Positions 43,771 to 52,827 of a DNA stretch of 64,000 nucleotides are shown here, piece by piece. The notes beneath the pieces were generated by a model. The model ran no database searches and had not been told where the DNA came from. It worked only from the letters and a program-made list of their open reading frames with translations. The stretch is taken from positions 56,169-120,168 of the forward strand of contig JACOEL010000012.1 of assembly GCA_024998625.1 (NCBI GenBank), written 5' to 3'. The first letter of the stretch is position 1. The number at the start of each line of letters is the position of its first letter. A program made the translations under genes and the position numbers. The stretch comes from Nitrospira sp. (GTDB lineage Bacteria; Nitrospirota; Nitrospiria; Nitrospirales; Nitrospiraceae).

Positions 43771-44468
43771 TGACAACTTGTTGCGAGCAGGATCGCGTCG
43801 CATACACCGCTTCTGTCGGCGCGGGGGCACGCTGGCTGATTCTGCTCCTGGGTTTGTGTGTGTTGAGCGGGTGCGCCAACGAAGAGAACCTGCGCAAGTC
43901 GAAAGGGTTCTATCAGGAGGGGGTCGCCCGGCTGAGTTCCGACCAACAGCAGGCCTATGTGTCGTTTCAGAAGGCGGTGAAGCTTAATCCCGACAATAAG
44001 GAAGCGCACTACGGGTTGGGACATATCTATTCCTCGCAGGGGCGGTTCAAGCTGGCGGAGGAATCTTTCCGTGAGGCGATTCGTATCGACGGTGACTATG
44101 CCGAGGCGAACACCTACCTGGGGCAGGTGCTGGCCAATCAGGATCGATGGAAAGAAGCCATCGCGGCCTACCGACAGGCGCTCAGCAATCCGCTCTATCC
44201 GACACCGGATCTGGCGCGCTTCCACTTGGGGAAAGCCTTGATGCACGAAGGCGATCTACAGGGAGCCATGGAAGTGTTGGAAGACGCGACGACCGTCACG
44301 CCGCCGAACGTCCCTCCCGCCATGCTTCAATTGGAGTTAGCGCGTGTGTATCACAAACTCGGATTTGATATGCGGGCGCGTGAGGCTCTCGCAAAGGTCT
44401 CGAACTTAGACAAGGGCGGAGAACAGGCAGCCGCGGCGCAGGAACTTCTCGGTCAGCTCAAACCATAG
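43767..44468 (+). CDS. TPR lipoprotein (PilF/PilW-like), 233 aa
   Basis: The lipobox VLSGC (Cys near residue 36) marks a lipoprotein. The mature part is five or so TPR repeats (SFQKAVKLNPDNKEAHYGLG, AEESFREAIRIDGDYAEANT, AIAAYRQALSNPLYPTPDLA, AMEVLEDATTVTPPNVPPAM). The lipid anchor plus TPR fold resembles the type IV pilotin PilF/PilW, but no pilus genes are in the window and the domain is generic. It overlaps the kinase gene by 4 bp and lies 9 bp before rodZ, suggesting a role with envelope or cell-shape proteins. Confidence 0.75.
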   Translation: MMTTCCEQDRVAYTASVGAGARWLILLLGLCVLSGCANEENLRKSKGFYQEGVARLSSDQQQAYVSFQKAVKLNPDNKEAHYGLGHIYSSQGRFKLAEESFREAIRIDGDYAEANTYLGQVLANQDRWKEAIAAYRQALSNPLYPTPDLARFHLGKALMHEGDLQGAMEVLEDATTVTPPNVPPAMLQLELARVYHKLGFDMRAREALAKVSNLDKGGEQAAAAQELLGQLKP

Positions 44469-44477
44469 GCGGATATC

Positions 44478-45431
44478 ATGGAATCAGTGGGTGAATTTTT
44501 TCGGCAAGTGCGTGAGACGAAAGGTCTGACGGTCGATGAGGTGGCCTCGAAGACCAGGATTCGCACGGATTTCGTCAAAGCGCTCGAAGAGGGAAATTTC
44601 GCCAAGTTGCCCGACCAAGTCTTCGCCCGCGGCTTTGTGCGCTCCTATGCGCGATCGTTGGGGCTCGACGAAGAAGATGCCATCCATCGGTTTGTGCAGT
44701 CCGCCGGCGCGTTTTATGAAAAACAGGGTGAGCGGGAGCGGTTGAGGCAGCGGCAGGTCGAAGAGGAGCGGCGCCGGAAAGCCAATCGCAAAGCTGTGGG
44801 TATCGCCATTGCCGTCGCCATTGCAACGCTGGTGTTCCTGCTGAGCCGGGAACAGTCTTCGACCTTGGTGCGGCGTTCCGGATCGGACCAGCCGCCGCCC
44901 AGTAAAAAGAGTGCGCCCTTTGCCAAGGATACACGCGAGGCGCCACGTCAGGGTTTGGAACTTCCGCCTCCCATCGTGCCACCGGCGACGAAACCGGCTG
45001 AACCCGTGGCCGTTCCCTCAAAGCCCGCCCAGGAAAAGGTGGCTACCGCAGTGCCGCCTGCTCCCGCTCCTCCGGTCAAACCGGCACCGGCGCAGCCGGA
45101 GCAAGTGGCCGCTCAACCCTCCTTCTCCGGCTCCGATGGTCCGCTGGCTGGGCTCTCCGTTGATGGACCCGCCGGGCCTGATGGCCCGCTCGTGCTGGAT
45201 CTTGATGCCACCGAGTTGAGTTGGGTGGTCGTACAGGTTGATTCCGGTAGTCCCCAGGAGGCGTTGCTGCGCCCTGGTGAAAAGGCTCAATGGAAGGCGC
45301 AGGACCAGTTTACGGTGACGCTCGGCAATGCCGGCGGCGTCCGCGCGGAACTCAACGGGAAGCCGCAAAAGCCATTTGGGCCGAGCGGAAAGGTTGTGCG
45401 CGATGTCGTCCTCAAACGTTCAGGTTTATGA
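44478..45431 (+). CDS. rodZ: RodZ-like cell-shape protein (HTH, one TM, C-terminal DUF4115), 317 aa
   Basis: N-terminal XRE-type helix-turn-helix (GEFFRQVRETKGLTVDEVAS, KLPDQVFARGFVRSYARSLG), a basic juxtamembrane region and one membrane segment near residues 110-126 (VGIAIAVAIATLVFLLS). A Pro/Ala-rich periplasmic linker (about 135-230) and a C-terminal DUF4115 beta domain (ATELSWVVVQVDSG, LNGKPQKPFGPSGKVVRDV) follow. This is the RodZ architecture; RodZ connects MreB to the cell-wall machinery. Length and order are normal. It ends the forward block from mutL. Confidence 0.87.
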   Translation: MESVGEFFRQVRETKGLTVDEVASKTRIRTDFVKALEEGNFAKLPDQVFARGFVRSYARSLGLDEEDAIHRFVQSAGAFYEKQGERERLRQRQVEEERRRKANRKAVGIAIAVAIATLVFLLSREQSSTLVRRSGSDQPPPSKKSAPFAKDTREAPRQGLELPPPIVPPATKPAEPVAVPSKPAQEKVATAVPPAPAPPVKPAPAQPEQVAAQPSFSGSDGPLAGLSVDGPAGPDGPLVLDLDATELSWVVVQVDSGSPQEALLRPGEKAQWKAQDQFTVTLGNAGGVRAELNGKPQKPFGPSGKVVRDVVLKRSGL

Positions 45432-45736
45432 TCGGGTAGGGTTCTGGTACTTGCGGCCGGTTTGAGTGTTCGTGTCCACTCACCCGCGGTTCACTCTCCA
45501 TAATCGGTGTCGCCGGTCAGCTCCTCCGATTCCATTCGCCCATACGAATGGGGCGCGCAAGGGATCTCTGGGGCGCAAAGGTGTCACGGTTGAATCGTGG
45601 TACGTACCTGCCGGTGACCTGAACATTCAGAATAGCCATAATTTCAGCCTCTTTTCTCACTGCTCATCCTGGCACGCACCTTGAGTTCCCCATAGGTCGC
45701 ATGGGTGAAGAGCGGGCAAAGGGGCTTCCAGTTCCC
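45432..45736. other. Gene-free gap between rodZ and the cytochrome c gene
   Basis: I see no coding frame with family support here. A short hairpin CCCAT-ACGA-ATGGG lies near 45540, without a T-run. The rest precedes the cytochrome promoter. Confidence 0.5.
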
Positions 45737-45766
45737 TTGACAAGACAGAAAACGCGTTGCTATAGT
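45737..45766 (+). promoter_or_regulatory. Sigma-70 promoter of the cytochrome c gene
   Basis: TTGACA (45737-45742), 18-base spacer, TATAGT (45761-45766). The start codon is 100 bases downstream, after the ribosome site AAAGGAGGA. This is among the best promoter matches in the window. Confidence 0.65.
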
Positions 45767-45866
45767 TCGCCTGTTTTGTCGTCCTTGTCATACGCTTTTT
45801 TTCATGCTGCCCAGGATAAGCGAGTCGTTGTTCACGCGGTGGGTTCAACACAAAGGAGGAGTTCTG

Positions 45867-46319
45867 ATGGGGTATTTTTCTAAGTTAGTTGGAGTGTGTG
45901 CGGCCGTCACCTTGTTATCTGTGGCGGTGGTGGGAGCCGAAGAAAAGGATCCGTTGAAGCCCCGTGTTGCACCGGATCAAATGGCGGATGCGAAGGCGAT
46001 GAAGAACCCGGTTGCCTCAACCCCGGAAAGCATTGCCAAGGGCAAGGCACTGTATGAGGGCAAAGGCACCTGCTTCAATTGCCATGGGAAAGAAGGAAAG
46101 GGCGACGGCCCTGCCGGCGCGATCCTCAACCCGAGCCCGCGTAACTTCACCAACTGCAAGTTCCACAAGAAGCGGAAAGACGGCGAGCTGTTCTGGGTGA
46201 TCAAGAACGGCAGCGCAGGCACCGGTATGGTGTCCCTGATCCCTGCGGCCATCAACGAAGAAGAAGCCTGGACGATCATCAACTATGAGCGCAGCTTCTG
46301 CAAGGGTGGAGAAGAGTAG
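45867..46319 (+). CDS. Class I cytochrome c, exported, 150 aa
   Basis: Small monoheme c-type cytochrome. The signal peptide MGYFSKLVGVCAAVTLLSVA is followed by one heme site CFNCH (about residues 71-75) in GKALYEGKGTCFNCHGKEGK and a candidate axial Met in GTGMVSLIP. Typical of periplasmic electron carriers; which oxidase or reductase it serves is not shown. The ATG at 45867 has the ribosome site AAAGGAGGA; its own promoter and a perfect terminator make it monocistronic and probably well expressed. Confidence 0.9.
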   Translation: MGYFSKLVGVCAAVTLLSVAVVGAEEKDPLKPRVAPDQMADAKAMKNPVASTPESIAKGKALYEGKGTCFNCHGKEGKGDGPAGAILNPSPRNFTNCKFHKKRKDGELFWVIKNGSAGTGMVSLIPAAINEEEAWTIINYERSFCKGGEE

Positions 46320-46350
46320 TCGAACGTTTCGGCTGATCGGCTGAATCAAT

Positions 46351-46388
46351 GGGGGCGTCGAGGATATCCTCGACGCCCCCTCGTTTTT
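46351..46388 (+). terminator. Rho-independent terminator of the cytochrome c gene
   Basis: A perfect 30-base palindrome (46351-46380, arms beginning GGGGGCGTCGAGGA) is followed by TCGTTTTTAT. It lies 31 bases after the cytochrome stop codon. Confidence 0.9.
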
Positions 46389-46517
46389 ATTCGGGAAGTG
46401 CCCGTTTGCGAATCCGTGTAGGGAACGGGCGTGGAGGGGAGGCGTCCCTCCTTCCAGGATGTAGTTATAGATTGTCAGTATTCGGGCGAGGCAGTCGGCA
46501 GGAGTTGAATCGGTGCT

Positions 46518-48389
46518 TCAGGGTTTGTCGGTCGCGGGCATCGTCGGTGGTCTTGTAAGTACCATGTCCATCCCCTTGTCGGGGGCTCGTAGTGCAGGGA
46601 ACACCTGCGGTTGTTGTTCCTGCTTGAAGGTACTGCGAGCTGCCGTCGGGAGCTTTCGGTTGAGGTAATCCGTGACCTCGCCGATCGTCACCTCCCCGTT
46701 CCGATTGAGATCCGCTTCGCCACGAAGGCCTCGCAAGAGGTAATAGGTGAACAAACCATGGCGCAACGTATCGGACTCCAGGCTCTTTCCGAAACCCGTG
46801 GTGCCGATCAGGTGCAGCACCTTTCCGCTTGTTCCCGTCCATTTCGGTGCCGCGACCTTCGATCGCCCCTCACCGCCGTTTTTGAGAACGGTCCCGTCGA
46901 ATATGAACAGGACTTGCTTCGCCTTCAATCGGGCCAGTGCCGTCTCCAGATCTTTAAGCGGATACAGCCGGGAGGTTGATCCCAGGGAGCCATCGTAGGG
47001 AATCAGAAAGGTGTCTCCGGTCGGCGAGACGACAGCCTGCCCGGCGAAGTACACCGTGACGAGGGAGTCCTGTGTGAGTTTTGACGGAAGCCAATCGATC
47101 AACGCTTCCTCAATATCGGGGCGTAAGGCACTCCAGTCTTGCAACAACCGCACGTTATTCTTGGGCAATCCGCCCAGCGCCTGTAAATAGGTCGCGACCA
47201 TTTCGGCATCCAGGGCGGCGTATTTGCGTGCGCCGATCTGCTGCTCGCGATAGCTGCTGATGCCGATCGACAACAGGTAGTCGCCGGATCGCTGTCCCCC
47301 GGTCGTTGAAGCAGGAACTTGATCCACATCGTCGGTCGTGATGCCGGTCGGCCGTACCGAGGCCAGCAGCGTCTGAGGTGCGGGAACCGGTTGTCCGGTT
47401 CCGCTTACCAGGGAGATCTGAAATTCCGCCTGCTGTGGGCTCAGCGATTGCGGCAGGGTGGCGATGAACTCGAGGGACTTGGAGCCGCCTGTTTCGATGG
47501 TGCCCGTGGATAATTTCGTCGCCGGGAATTGCGTGATCAACGCCGGTGGGCCGGCGAGCTGAACCGTCACGGGCTGCACCGCCCGGGAGCCGGTGTTGAC
47601 GATGTCGACCCGTACGCGGATTCGTTCGCCGCCTTCAAGGATGAAGTTGCTGTTTTCATCGAGAAGCGTGGCTTTAAATGACAGGGGGGGTGCCATCGTG
47701 GCGGTCGCGTTGGCGGGGACGAGGCCAGCCGGTTTCTGGGCAGCTTCGGTAGGCACGACGGAAGCGGGTGGGGCCGCGGCCGTTGCTGCATGCGTGGGGG
47801 CAAGCAGCACACGTGCTTCCTGCATGAACTGCGTGGCCAGCACGGTGGACGCGTCCTGAAGCAGGGGATCAACGATATAGTCACAGCGTTGCTGGGTGAG
47901 CTCAAGCTGCAGCCGCTCCTTGCGTGTGGACTGCAAGGGCCGCTCGGCCAGCGGTGCGCCGGCTGCGTCAAAGAACTCTGCGAGGGCATCCAGGCTGAGT
48001 TCGGCGGGGGCACGGTCATAGAGCGCATCGGGTTGAATCTTGAATCGAGGGTCCAGCATGCGTATCCGAACTGTCACGTCCGGCTTTCCGGCGCTGTCAT
48101 GACTACCGGGAAGCACGACGGCGCGAAACGTCTGATGGGCGGCTTGTATCAGTATGTCTTCTACGGTCGGACCGATAGAAAACGGCCGGATCCGGCCGCA
48201 GCCGTCGATATATTCGGTCTTGGCGGCGGACAGCGACGGGTCAACGTCCAGGTGAATCGTGAGGGGGACCGGCGGGCCGAGATCCGGCAGCGTCTGCCGG
48301 GAAAAACGGGATTTGATACTTTCGCAGCCCGCGGAAGCCAGCACGGGTACTAAGAGCATTCCAAGAATCAGTGCGCGGTGCGTCTTCAA
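46518..48389 (-). CDS. Caspase-fold lipoprotein lacking the catalytic dyad, 623 aa
   Basis: Envelope lipoprotein: lipobox LASAGC near residue 22, an N-terminal domain of unknown type, a CARDB-like beta domain near 230-345 (FILEGGERIRVRVDIVNTGS), then a C-terminal C14 caspase-like domain (about 380-590; YLLSIGISSYREQQIGARKY, GDTFLIPYDGS). The canonical YFSGHG is here YFAGQA (His to Gln) and the canonical LDAC-SG is IFDGTVLKNG (Cys lost), so it should be proteolytically inactive. A TTG start at 48389 is chosen because AGGAGG lies 7 bases upstream. Divergent from the carbamoyltransferase gene. Confidence 0.75.
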   Translation of the reverse strand: MKTHRALILGMLLVPVLASAGCESIKSRFSRQTLPDLGPPVPLTIHLDVDPSLSAAKTEYIDGCGRIRPFSIGPTVEDILIQAAHQTFRAVVLPGSHDSAGKPDVTVRIRMLDPRFKIQPDALYDRAPAELSLDALAEFFDAAGAPLAERPLQSTRKERLQLELTQQRCDYIVDPLLQDASTVLATQFMQEARVLLAPTHAATAAAPPASVVPTEAAQKPAGLVPANATATMAPPLSFKATLLDENSNFILEGGERIRVRVDIVNTGSRAVQPVTVQLAGPPALITQFPATKLSTGTIETGGSKSLEFIATLPQSLSPQQAEFQISLVSGTGQPVPAPQTLLASVRPTGITTDDVDQVPASTTGGQRSGDYLLSIGISSYREQQIGARKYAALDAEMVATYLQALGGLPKNNVRLLQDWSALRPDIEEALIDWLPSKLTQDSLVTVYFAGQAVVSPTGDTFLIPYDGSLGSTSRLYPLKDLETALARLKAKQVLFIFDGTVLKNGGEGRSKVAAPKWTGTSGKVLHLIGTTGFGKSLESDTLRHGLFTYYLLRGLRGEADLNRNGEVTIGEVTDYLNRKLPTAARSTFKQEQQPQVFPALRAPDKGMDMVLTRPPTMPATDKP

Positions 48390-48547
48390 GCCGAGGCCTC
48401 CTCTACGCCGTATTTTGAAGCAGGAACGGTACAGGAAAGGAGGGGGCATTGCAACCGAATGGCGGTGCGGCTTGCGACGCGTACGGGCCTCGTTTATTCT
48501 ACGCCGCCTGTGTGTCGGATCATGACCGGAAGGGACGCGGATCCATC

Positions 48548-50281
48548 GTGTTGGTGTTGGGCCTCTCCAATATGAGAGATGCGGCGGCGGCGCTTGTTTC
48601 CGACGGTCGCATTGTGGCGGCGGCGGAAGAGGAGCGTTTCGTTCGCCGGAAGCACGTGACGGCGCTGCCGGTGCAAGCGATGTGCTATTGCCTGCATGAG
48701 GCCGGAGTCGCACTTCGCGATGTCGAAGCCATTGCCGTCCCTTGGAAATATTGGCAGGTCGGGCGGCGCGCGTGGCTCGCCCTGACGGCTATGATAGGGT
48801 CCCCGCAACTGTTTCGAGTGAAAGGGACTCGCTCATTGGAGCGAGTCAGCCGGGAGTGGCTGGAACTGTTCCGATTGCGAGAGGAACTGACGAGGCGCGT
48901 GGATGCGGGCGCCATCCAACCGGTCTTTCTCGATCACCATGTGTGCCATGCCGCCAGTTCGTTCCTGGTGTCGCCCTTCGAGCGGTCGGCGATTCTCGTG
49001 GTGGATGGCGCGTCTGAAGCCGATACCACCCTGATGGCGACAGGTGAGGGGAGTCGGATCACCGTGCTGGATCGCACCCCGCTTCCCCATTCGCTCGGGC
49101 AGTTCTATGCGGCGATGACGGCCTTTCTCGGGTTTCGCCCCGACCAAGACGAATACATTGTGATGGGCCTGGCGTCCTCCGGGGAGCCGACGTTTGCTCC
49201 CGCCTTGCGTCAGAACATTGTGCGACTACTGTCCCGAGGTCGATTTGAAGTGAATGTCCGACTGCTTGATTTTCATCTCGCCAGAGCCGGCTTCTTTGTG
49301 GAGGGATTCGTTCGCCTGTTCGGCGCGCCGCGGCGTTCGACGGATGAAATCACCCAACGGCACCGCGATCTGGCTGCCAGTGCCCAGGTGGTTCTGGAGG
49401 AAACGTTGTTGCATCTCGGCCGCCACTTGCGCTCCCTCACGCAGGCTGAGTCGCTTTGTCTGGCAGGCGGGGTTGCCTATAACTGTGTGGCCAATGGGCG
49501 GCTGCGCGCCGAACTCGGGTTTAAGGAGGTCTATGTGCCGCCGGCCGCAGGCGATTCGGGTGCGGCGCTTGGGGCGGCCTTGTGGTGGACGGCGAGGCGT
49601 GAAGGAGAGGCGGGAAGGTGTCGCTTGCCCGATGCGTATCTGGGGCCACAATTCGATGAAGCTGCTTGTCGGGCAGCGCTGTCGCAAGCAGGCCTGGTGG
49701 CCGAGTCCCTGACGGATGCTCAGCTCTACGAGCGGGTTGCCGCCGAGCTGACACGGGGGCGTCTCGTTTTCTGGTATCAAGGCCGGATGGAGTGGGGGCC
49801 CCGCGCGCTGGGGAATCGCAGCCTCCTGGCAGATCCGCGGCGGGAAGACATGCGGGAGTTGATCAACAGCAAAGTAAAATGCCGGGAGTCGTTTCGACCC
49901 TTCGCTCCCTCGGTGCTGGCTGATCGGGCCCAGGAGTTCTTTGAACTGCCGGCACCATCGCCCTACATGCAGTTCACCGTGCGGGTGAAGGCCTCGGCGA
50001 AAGGACTCCTTCCGGCCGTCACGCACGTCGATGGAACGGCCCGGGTTCAGACGGTGACGCGTGAAGCCAATCAGCGGTTTTATGATCTTCTGGCAGCGTT
50101 CGGGCGACTCACGGGTGTCCCGGTGCTGCTGAATACGTCGTTCAATGTGCAGGAGCCGATCGTCTGTACGCCCGAAGATGCGGTGCGCTGCTTCCAGCGG
50201 ACTCAGGTGGAGTGGTTAGTCCTCGGCAATCTACTGGTGGGCAGATCATCTCCACCGGCCATCTCGAATCATGCCTGCTGA
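48548..50281 (+). CDS. Carbamoyltransferase, NodU/CmcH family, 577 aa
   Basis: Transfers carbamoyl from carbamoyl phosphate to a hydroxyl of a sugar or secondary metabolite. The N-terminal domain has LGLSNMRDAAAALVSDG and DHHVCHAASSFLVSPFE (metal-binding His), with GGVAYNCVANGRL in the kinase-like fold. The C-terminal YrdC-like half has MEWGPRALGNRSLLADPR and LLNTSFNVQEPIVC. The GTG at 48548 gives the standard start; earlier in-frame codons lack support. The acceptor is unknown, but the next genes are a polytopic membrane protein and a glycosyltransferase, so a surface sugar is plausible. Overlaps the next gene by 11 bp. Confidence 0.88.
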   Translation: MLVLGLSNMRDAAAALVSDGRIVAAAEEERFVRRKHVTALPVQAMCYCLHEAGVALRDVEAIAVPWKYWQVGRRAWLALTAMIGSPQLFRVKGTRSLERVSREWLELFRLREELTRRVDAGAIQPVFLDHHVCHAASSFLVSPFERSAILVVDGASEADTTLMATGEGSRITVLDRTPLPHSLGQFYAAMTAFLGFRPDQDEYIVMGLASSGEPTFAPALRQNIVRLLSRGRFEVNVRLLDFHLARAGFFVEGFVRLFGAPRRSTDEITQRHRDLAASAQVVLEETLLHLGRHLRSLTQAESLCLAGGVAYNCVANGRLRAELGFKEVYVPPAAGDSGAALGAALWWTARREGEAGRCRLPDAYLGPQFDEAACRAALSQAGLVAESLTDAQLYERVAAELTRGRLVFWYQGRMEWGPRALGNRSLLADPRREDMRELINSKVKCRESFRPFAPSVLADRAQEFFELPAPSPYMQFTVRVKASAKGLLPAVTHVDGTARVQTVTREANQRFYDLLAAFGRLTGVPVLLNTSFNVQEPIVCTPEDAVRCFQRTQVEWLVLGNLLVGRSSPPAISNHAC

Positions 50282-51812
50282 ACCGGTTCGTTTTTCAGAT
50301 CCTTCCCCTCATCGCCTGATCGTTCTCTTGCTCGATTGTCTTTTGGTCGGCTTCATTCTGAATCTCACGCTGCAGCCGCTGGTCGAGCCGGACCTGGGAT
50401 GGCATCTGCGCGCCGGGCTGGATTTGATCGCCCAGGGCTGGCGGTTGCCGGAAACCGATCCCTACTCCCACACCATGCCGGATTGGCATTGGATCGAGCA
50501 TGCCTGGTTGACCGATGGCCTGCTGGCGGTGATCTACCGTGTGATGGACCCGTTGAGTGGTCTGGGTCTGATCCTGTTCTTTGGTGGCGTGACGGCGCTC
50601 GCCTGGTGGGTGGCAGCATCGCAGGCCAGAGTGCATCGGACGTATCGCTTGGTGGCCATGGGGGTGAGCCTTTGGGTGGCGTTACCCTTTCTAGGCGCGC
50701 GCACGCAACTGGTCAGTCTGCTCGGCGTCGCGATTCTGTTGCGGGGATGGCGCCGCGTTCAGGCTGGACAGCGGGCATGGGTCTGGGGACTGCCCCCGTT
50801 GTTCCTGCTTTGGGCGAACCTGCATGGCGGGTTTACGGCGGGACTTTTTCTGTCCGGTGTGTTGTTGTGCCTCTCCTTCATGGTGACGATAGGCGCCGGA
50901 CGGCCGGCGGTCGCGGCGTTGCTCGATGAGCCGGTCCTCAGTTGGGACGATCTTCGCCGCTGTGCGCTGGCGCTGGGCATTGCGGTGGCGGTCACCTTCC
51001 TGAATCCTTATGGATGGCGTCTTTATCAGGAGATTTATGAGTCGCTGACCGATCGATTCATGATTGTGACGTTGCGGGAATGGCAGCCGGTGTCTTTCCA
51101 GGGGTGGGCGGGGAAGGCCTACGGGATGTATCTGGCCGGGCTGGCGTGCTTGATGGCCGGATGGTATCGCCGGGTGGAACCGGTTCGATGGGCCCTGCTG
51201 TTGCTCATGTTGGGGTTGTCGTTGCGGCATTGGCGGAACGTCACGCTGTTCCTGATCGTGAGCCTCCCGCTGGTGGCAGAGTTGCTCGCACTTGCGGTGG
51301 CCTGGTGCGTTCGATGGATACCGATTCTGAAGGCGCAGGCTACGACGGCTCTGCGCCTGTTGACCATGGGGACGGCCGGTGTTCTCTATGCGTTGGGGAG
51401 CGAACATCTGGAGCATGTCTGGTTATCGGGGAAGTCGCCTGACGTGTATCTGGAACAGACGGAATATCCGATTGAAGCGGTGCGATGGATCCGGAGCCAT
51501 CGGCAGGATGCGGGAACGAGGCTTTATAACGATTACGGATACGGCGGGTTTCTACTCTGGCACCTTCCCGGCGAGAAAGTTTTCATCGATGGTCGTATGC
51601 CGGGCTGGCGCATCGGCGACCGGCGCATCTTTCAGGATTATGCGGACCTAAATCGCGAGGACGCACCGCGTTTGGCGGTGCTGGATCGATACGCAGTCGA
51701 TTGGGGGCTGATCCAGCGGGGTAGCGCGCTCGCGCTGGCCCTGGAGGCGCATCATGCCTGGAGGACGATCTATGCCGATGATAAGGTGGTGATCGTGCGA
51801 CGAAAGGGATGA
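50271..51812 (+). CDS. Polytopic membrane protein (GT-C-like), 513 aa
   Basis: About ten to twelve hydrophobic segments across the first ~400 residues. Near the start it has EPDLGWHLRAGLDLIAQG followed by LPETDPYSHTMPD, a pattern seen in a family of membrane proteins similar to GT-C glycosyltransferases (acidic residues in the first external loop). The C-terminal ~110 residues form a soluble domain (NDYGYGGFLLWHLPGEKVFI). No catalytic role can be proven from sequence. It overlaps the carbamoyltransferase gene by 11 bp, so the two are likely coexpressed. Confidence 0.72.
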   Translation: MPAEPVRFSDPSPHRLIVLLLDCLLVGFILNLTLQPLVEPDLGWHLRAGLDLIAQGWRLPETDPYSHTMPDWHWIEHAWLTDGLLAVIYRVMDPLSGLGLILFFGGVTALAWWVAASQARVHRTYRLVAMGVSLWVALPFLGARTQLVSLLGVAILLRGWRRVQAGQRAWVWGLPPLFLLWANLHGGFTAGLFLSGVLLCLSFMVTIGAGRPAVAALLDEPVLSWDDLRRCALALGIAVAVTFLNPYGWRLYQEIYESLTDRFMIVTLREWQPVSFQGWAGKAYGMYLAGLACLMAGWYRRVEPVRWALLLLMLGLSLRHWRNVTLFLIVSLPLVAELLALAVAWCVRWIPILKAQATTALRLLTMGTAGVLYALGSEHLEHVWLSGKSPDVYLEQTEYPIEAVRWIRSHRQDAGTRLYNDYGYGGFLLWHLPGEKVFIDGRMPGWRIGDRRIFQDYADLNREDAPRLAVLDRYAVDWGLIQRGSALALALEAHHAWRTIYADDKVVIVRRKG

Positions 51813-51829
51813 TCGGGTGAACGGGGCTG

Positions 51830-52645
51830 TTAAAAATGGGTGGGTTCGACGGAAGCTATGGCCGGTTCGACGGGGCTTGGTGCGGGACGGAGGCGGGGCT
51901 CGTAGAGCCCTCGCGCGTCACGTTTCCGGATGGCCACGAGTTCTTGCAGCATGCCCAACCCGTCGCGGCAGGGGCGGACTTTCGAGCCCGGCTGGTCGAT
52001 CCAATTGATCGGGACTTCCGCAAGCTGGTAGCCACGCCGTCGCGCGACGTAGAGCAGTTCCAGGTCGAACGCATAGCCGTCGACGCAGGCGACCGAAAAC
52101 AGGTCCTGCGCGATCGATCGACGAAACAGCTTGAATCCGCATTGAGTGTCGGCGATATCGCGAAGCCCCAGGCGCTGCACGATGTTGTTGAAGATGGTTC
52201 CCAGCAGGCTTCGATGCCATCGTGCCCGGACGGTGAAGGCGGGATCGTGGGACGCCAGCGCCCGTGATCCGATGGCAAGATCCGCTCCTGCCAGGAGCGC
52301 CGATTCCAGCCGTGCCAGTTCTTCGATCGGTGCGGCCCCATCCGCGTCCGCAAACAATTGATACGTGCCCCGCGCGGCCTGCATGCCACGGCGGACGGCC
52401 GCGCCCTTGCCCATGTTGCCGGTCAACCGAATGAGTCGCAGGCGCGGGCAGCGATGGGCCACCGACTCGACGACCTGCGCGGTCTGGTCGTGGCTGCCGT
52501 CATCGACGACGAGGACTTCATAGGTCCGGCCGCGCTGATCCAGGTATGCAATGATTCGCTCCAGGCAGAGTGGAAGACGGCGTGCCTCGTTATAGGCCGG
52601 GATGATGATCGAAAGAGAAGGCGCCTGAGTCGAGCACGGTGTCAC
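51830..52645 (-). CDS. Glycosyltransferase family 2 (dolichyl-phosphate-sugar-synthase-like), 271 aa
   Basis: Inverting GT-A glycosyltransferase. Motifs are LSIIIPAYNEARRLP, VLVVDDGSHDQT, NMGKGAAVRRGM, LFADADGAAP (DxD-type metal site) and TQCGFKLFRR, characteristic of the ALG5/DPM1-like branch that loads glucose or mannose onto a polyprenyl phosphate. No membrane segment is fused. The GTG at 52645 (GAGG about 8 bases before) is chosen; an ATG 46 codons upstream lacks homologous sequence. It is convergent with the GT-C-like gene, 17 bp apart, and may supply lipid-linked sugar to it. Confidence 0.87.
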   Translation of the reverse strand: MTPCSTQAPSLSIIIPAYNEARRLPLCLERIIAYLDQRGRTYEVLVVDDGSHDQTAQVVESVAHRCPRLRLIRLTGNMGKGAAVRRGMQAARGTYQLFADADGAAPIEELARLESALLAGADLAIGSRALASHDPAFTVRARWHRSLLGTIFNNIVQRLGLRDIADTQCGFKLFRRSIAQDLFSVACVDGYAFDLELLYVARRRGYQLAEVPINWIDQPGSKVRPCRDGLGMLQELVAIRKRDARGLYEPRLRPAPSPVEPAIASVEPTHF

Positions 52646-52827
52646 GTTGGGACAGCCTCGTGTCGGAGTGTGACGTCTGTTGAAGGCGAACGGTGGCCCA
52701 CGGTATCTGAGCGAGGGGCGAAATGCAAGCTGTGGGTGCCGGGTCTTGACAGATCCAGCGACCGGGGGTGATCGTAATCTCACAGACTTTCGGTGCCCAA
52801 GCGTAGCTCTCTGGCCGGGAGGTTGCG

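Noticed and set aside
52746..52751. TTGACA before the lipoprotein gene at 52828
   Set aside because: No acceptable -10 box at 16-19 bases; the nearest TAAT-like sequence is 21-22 bases away.
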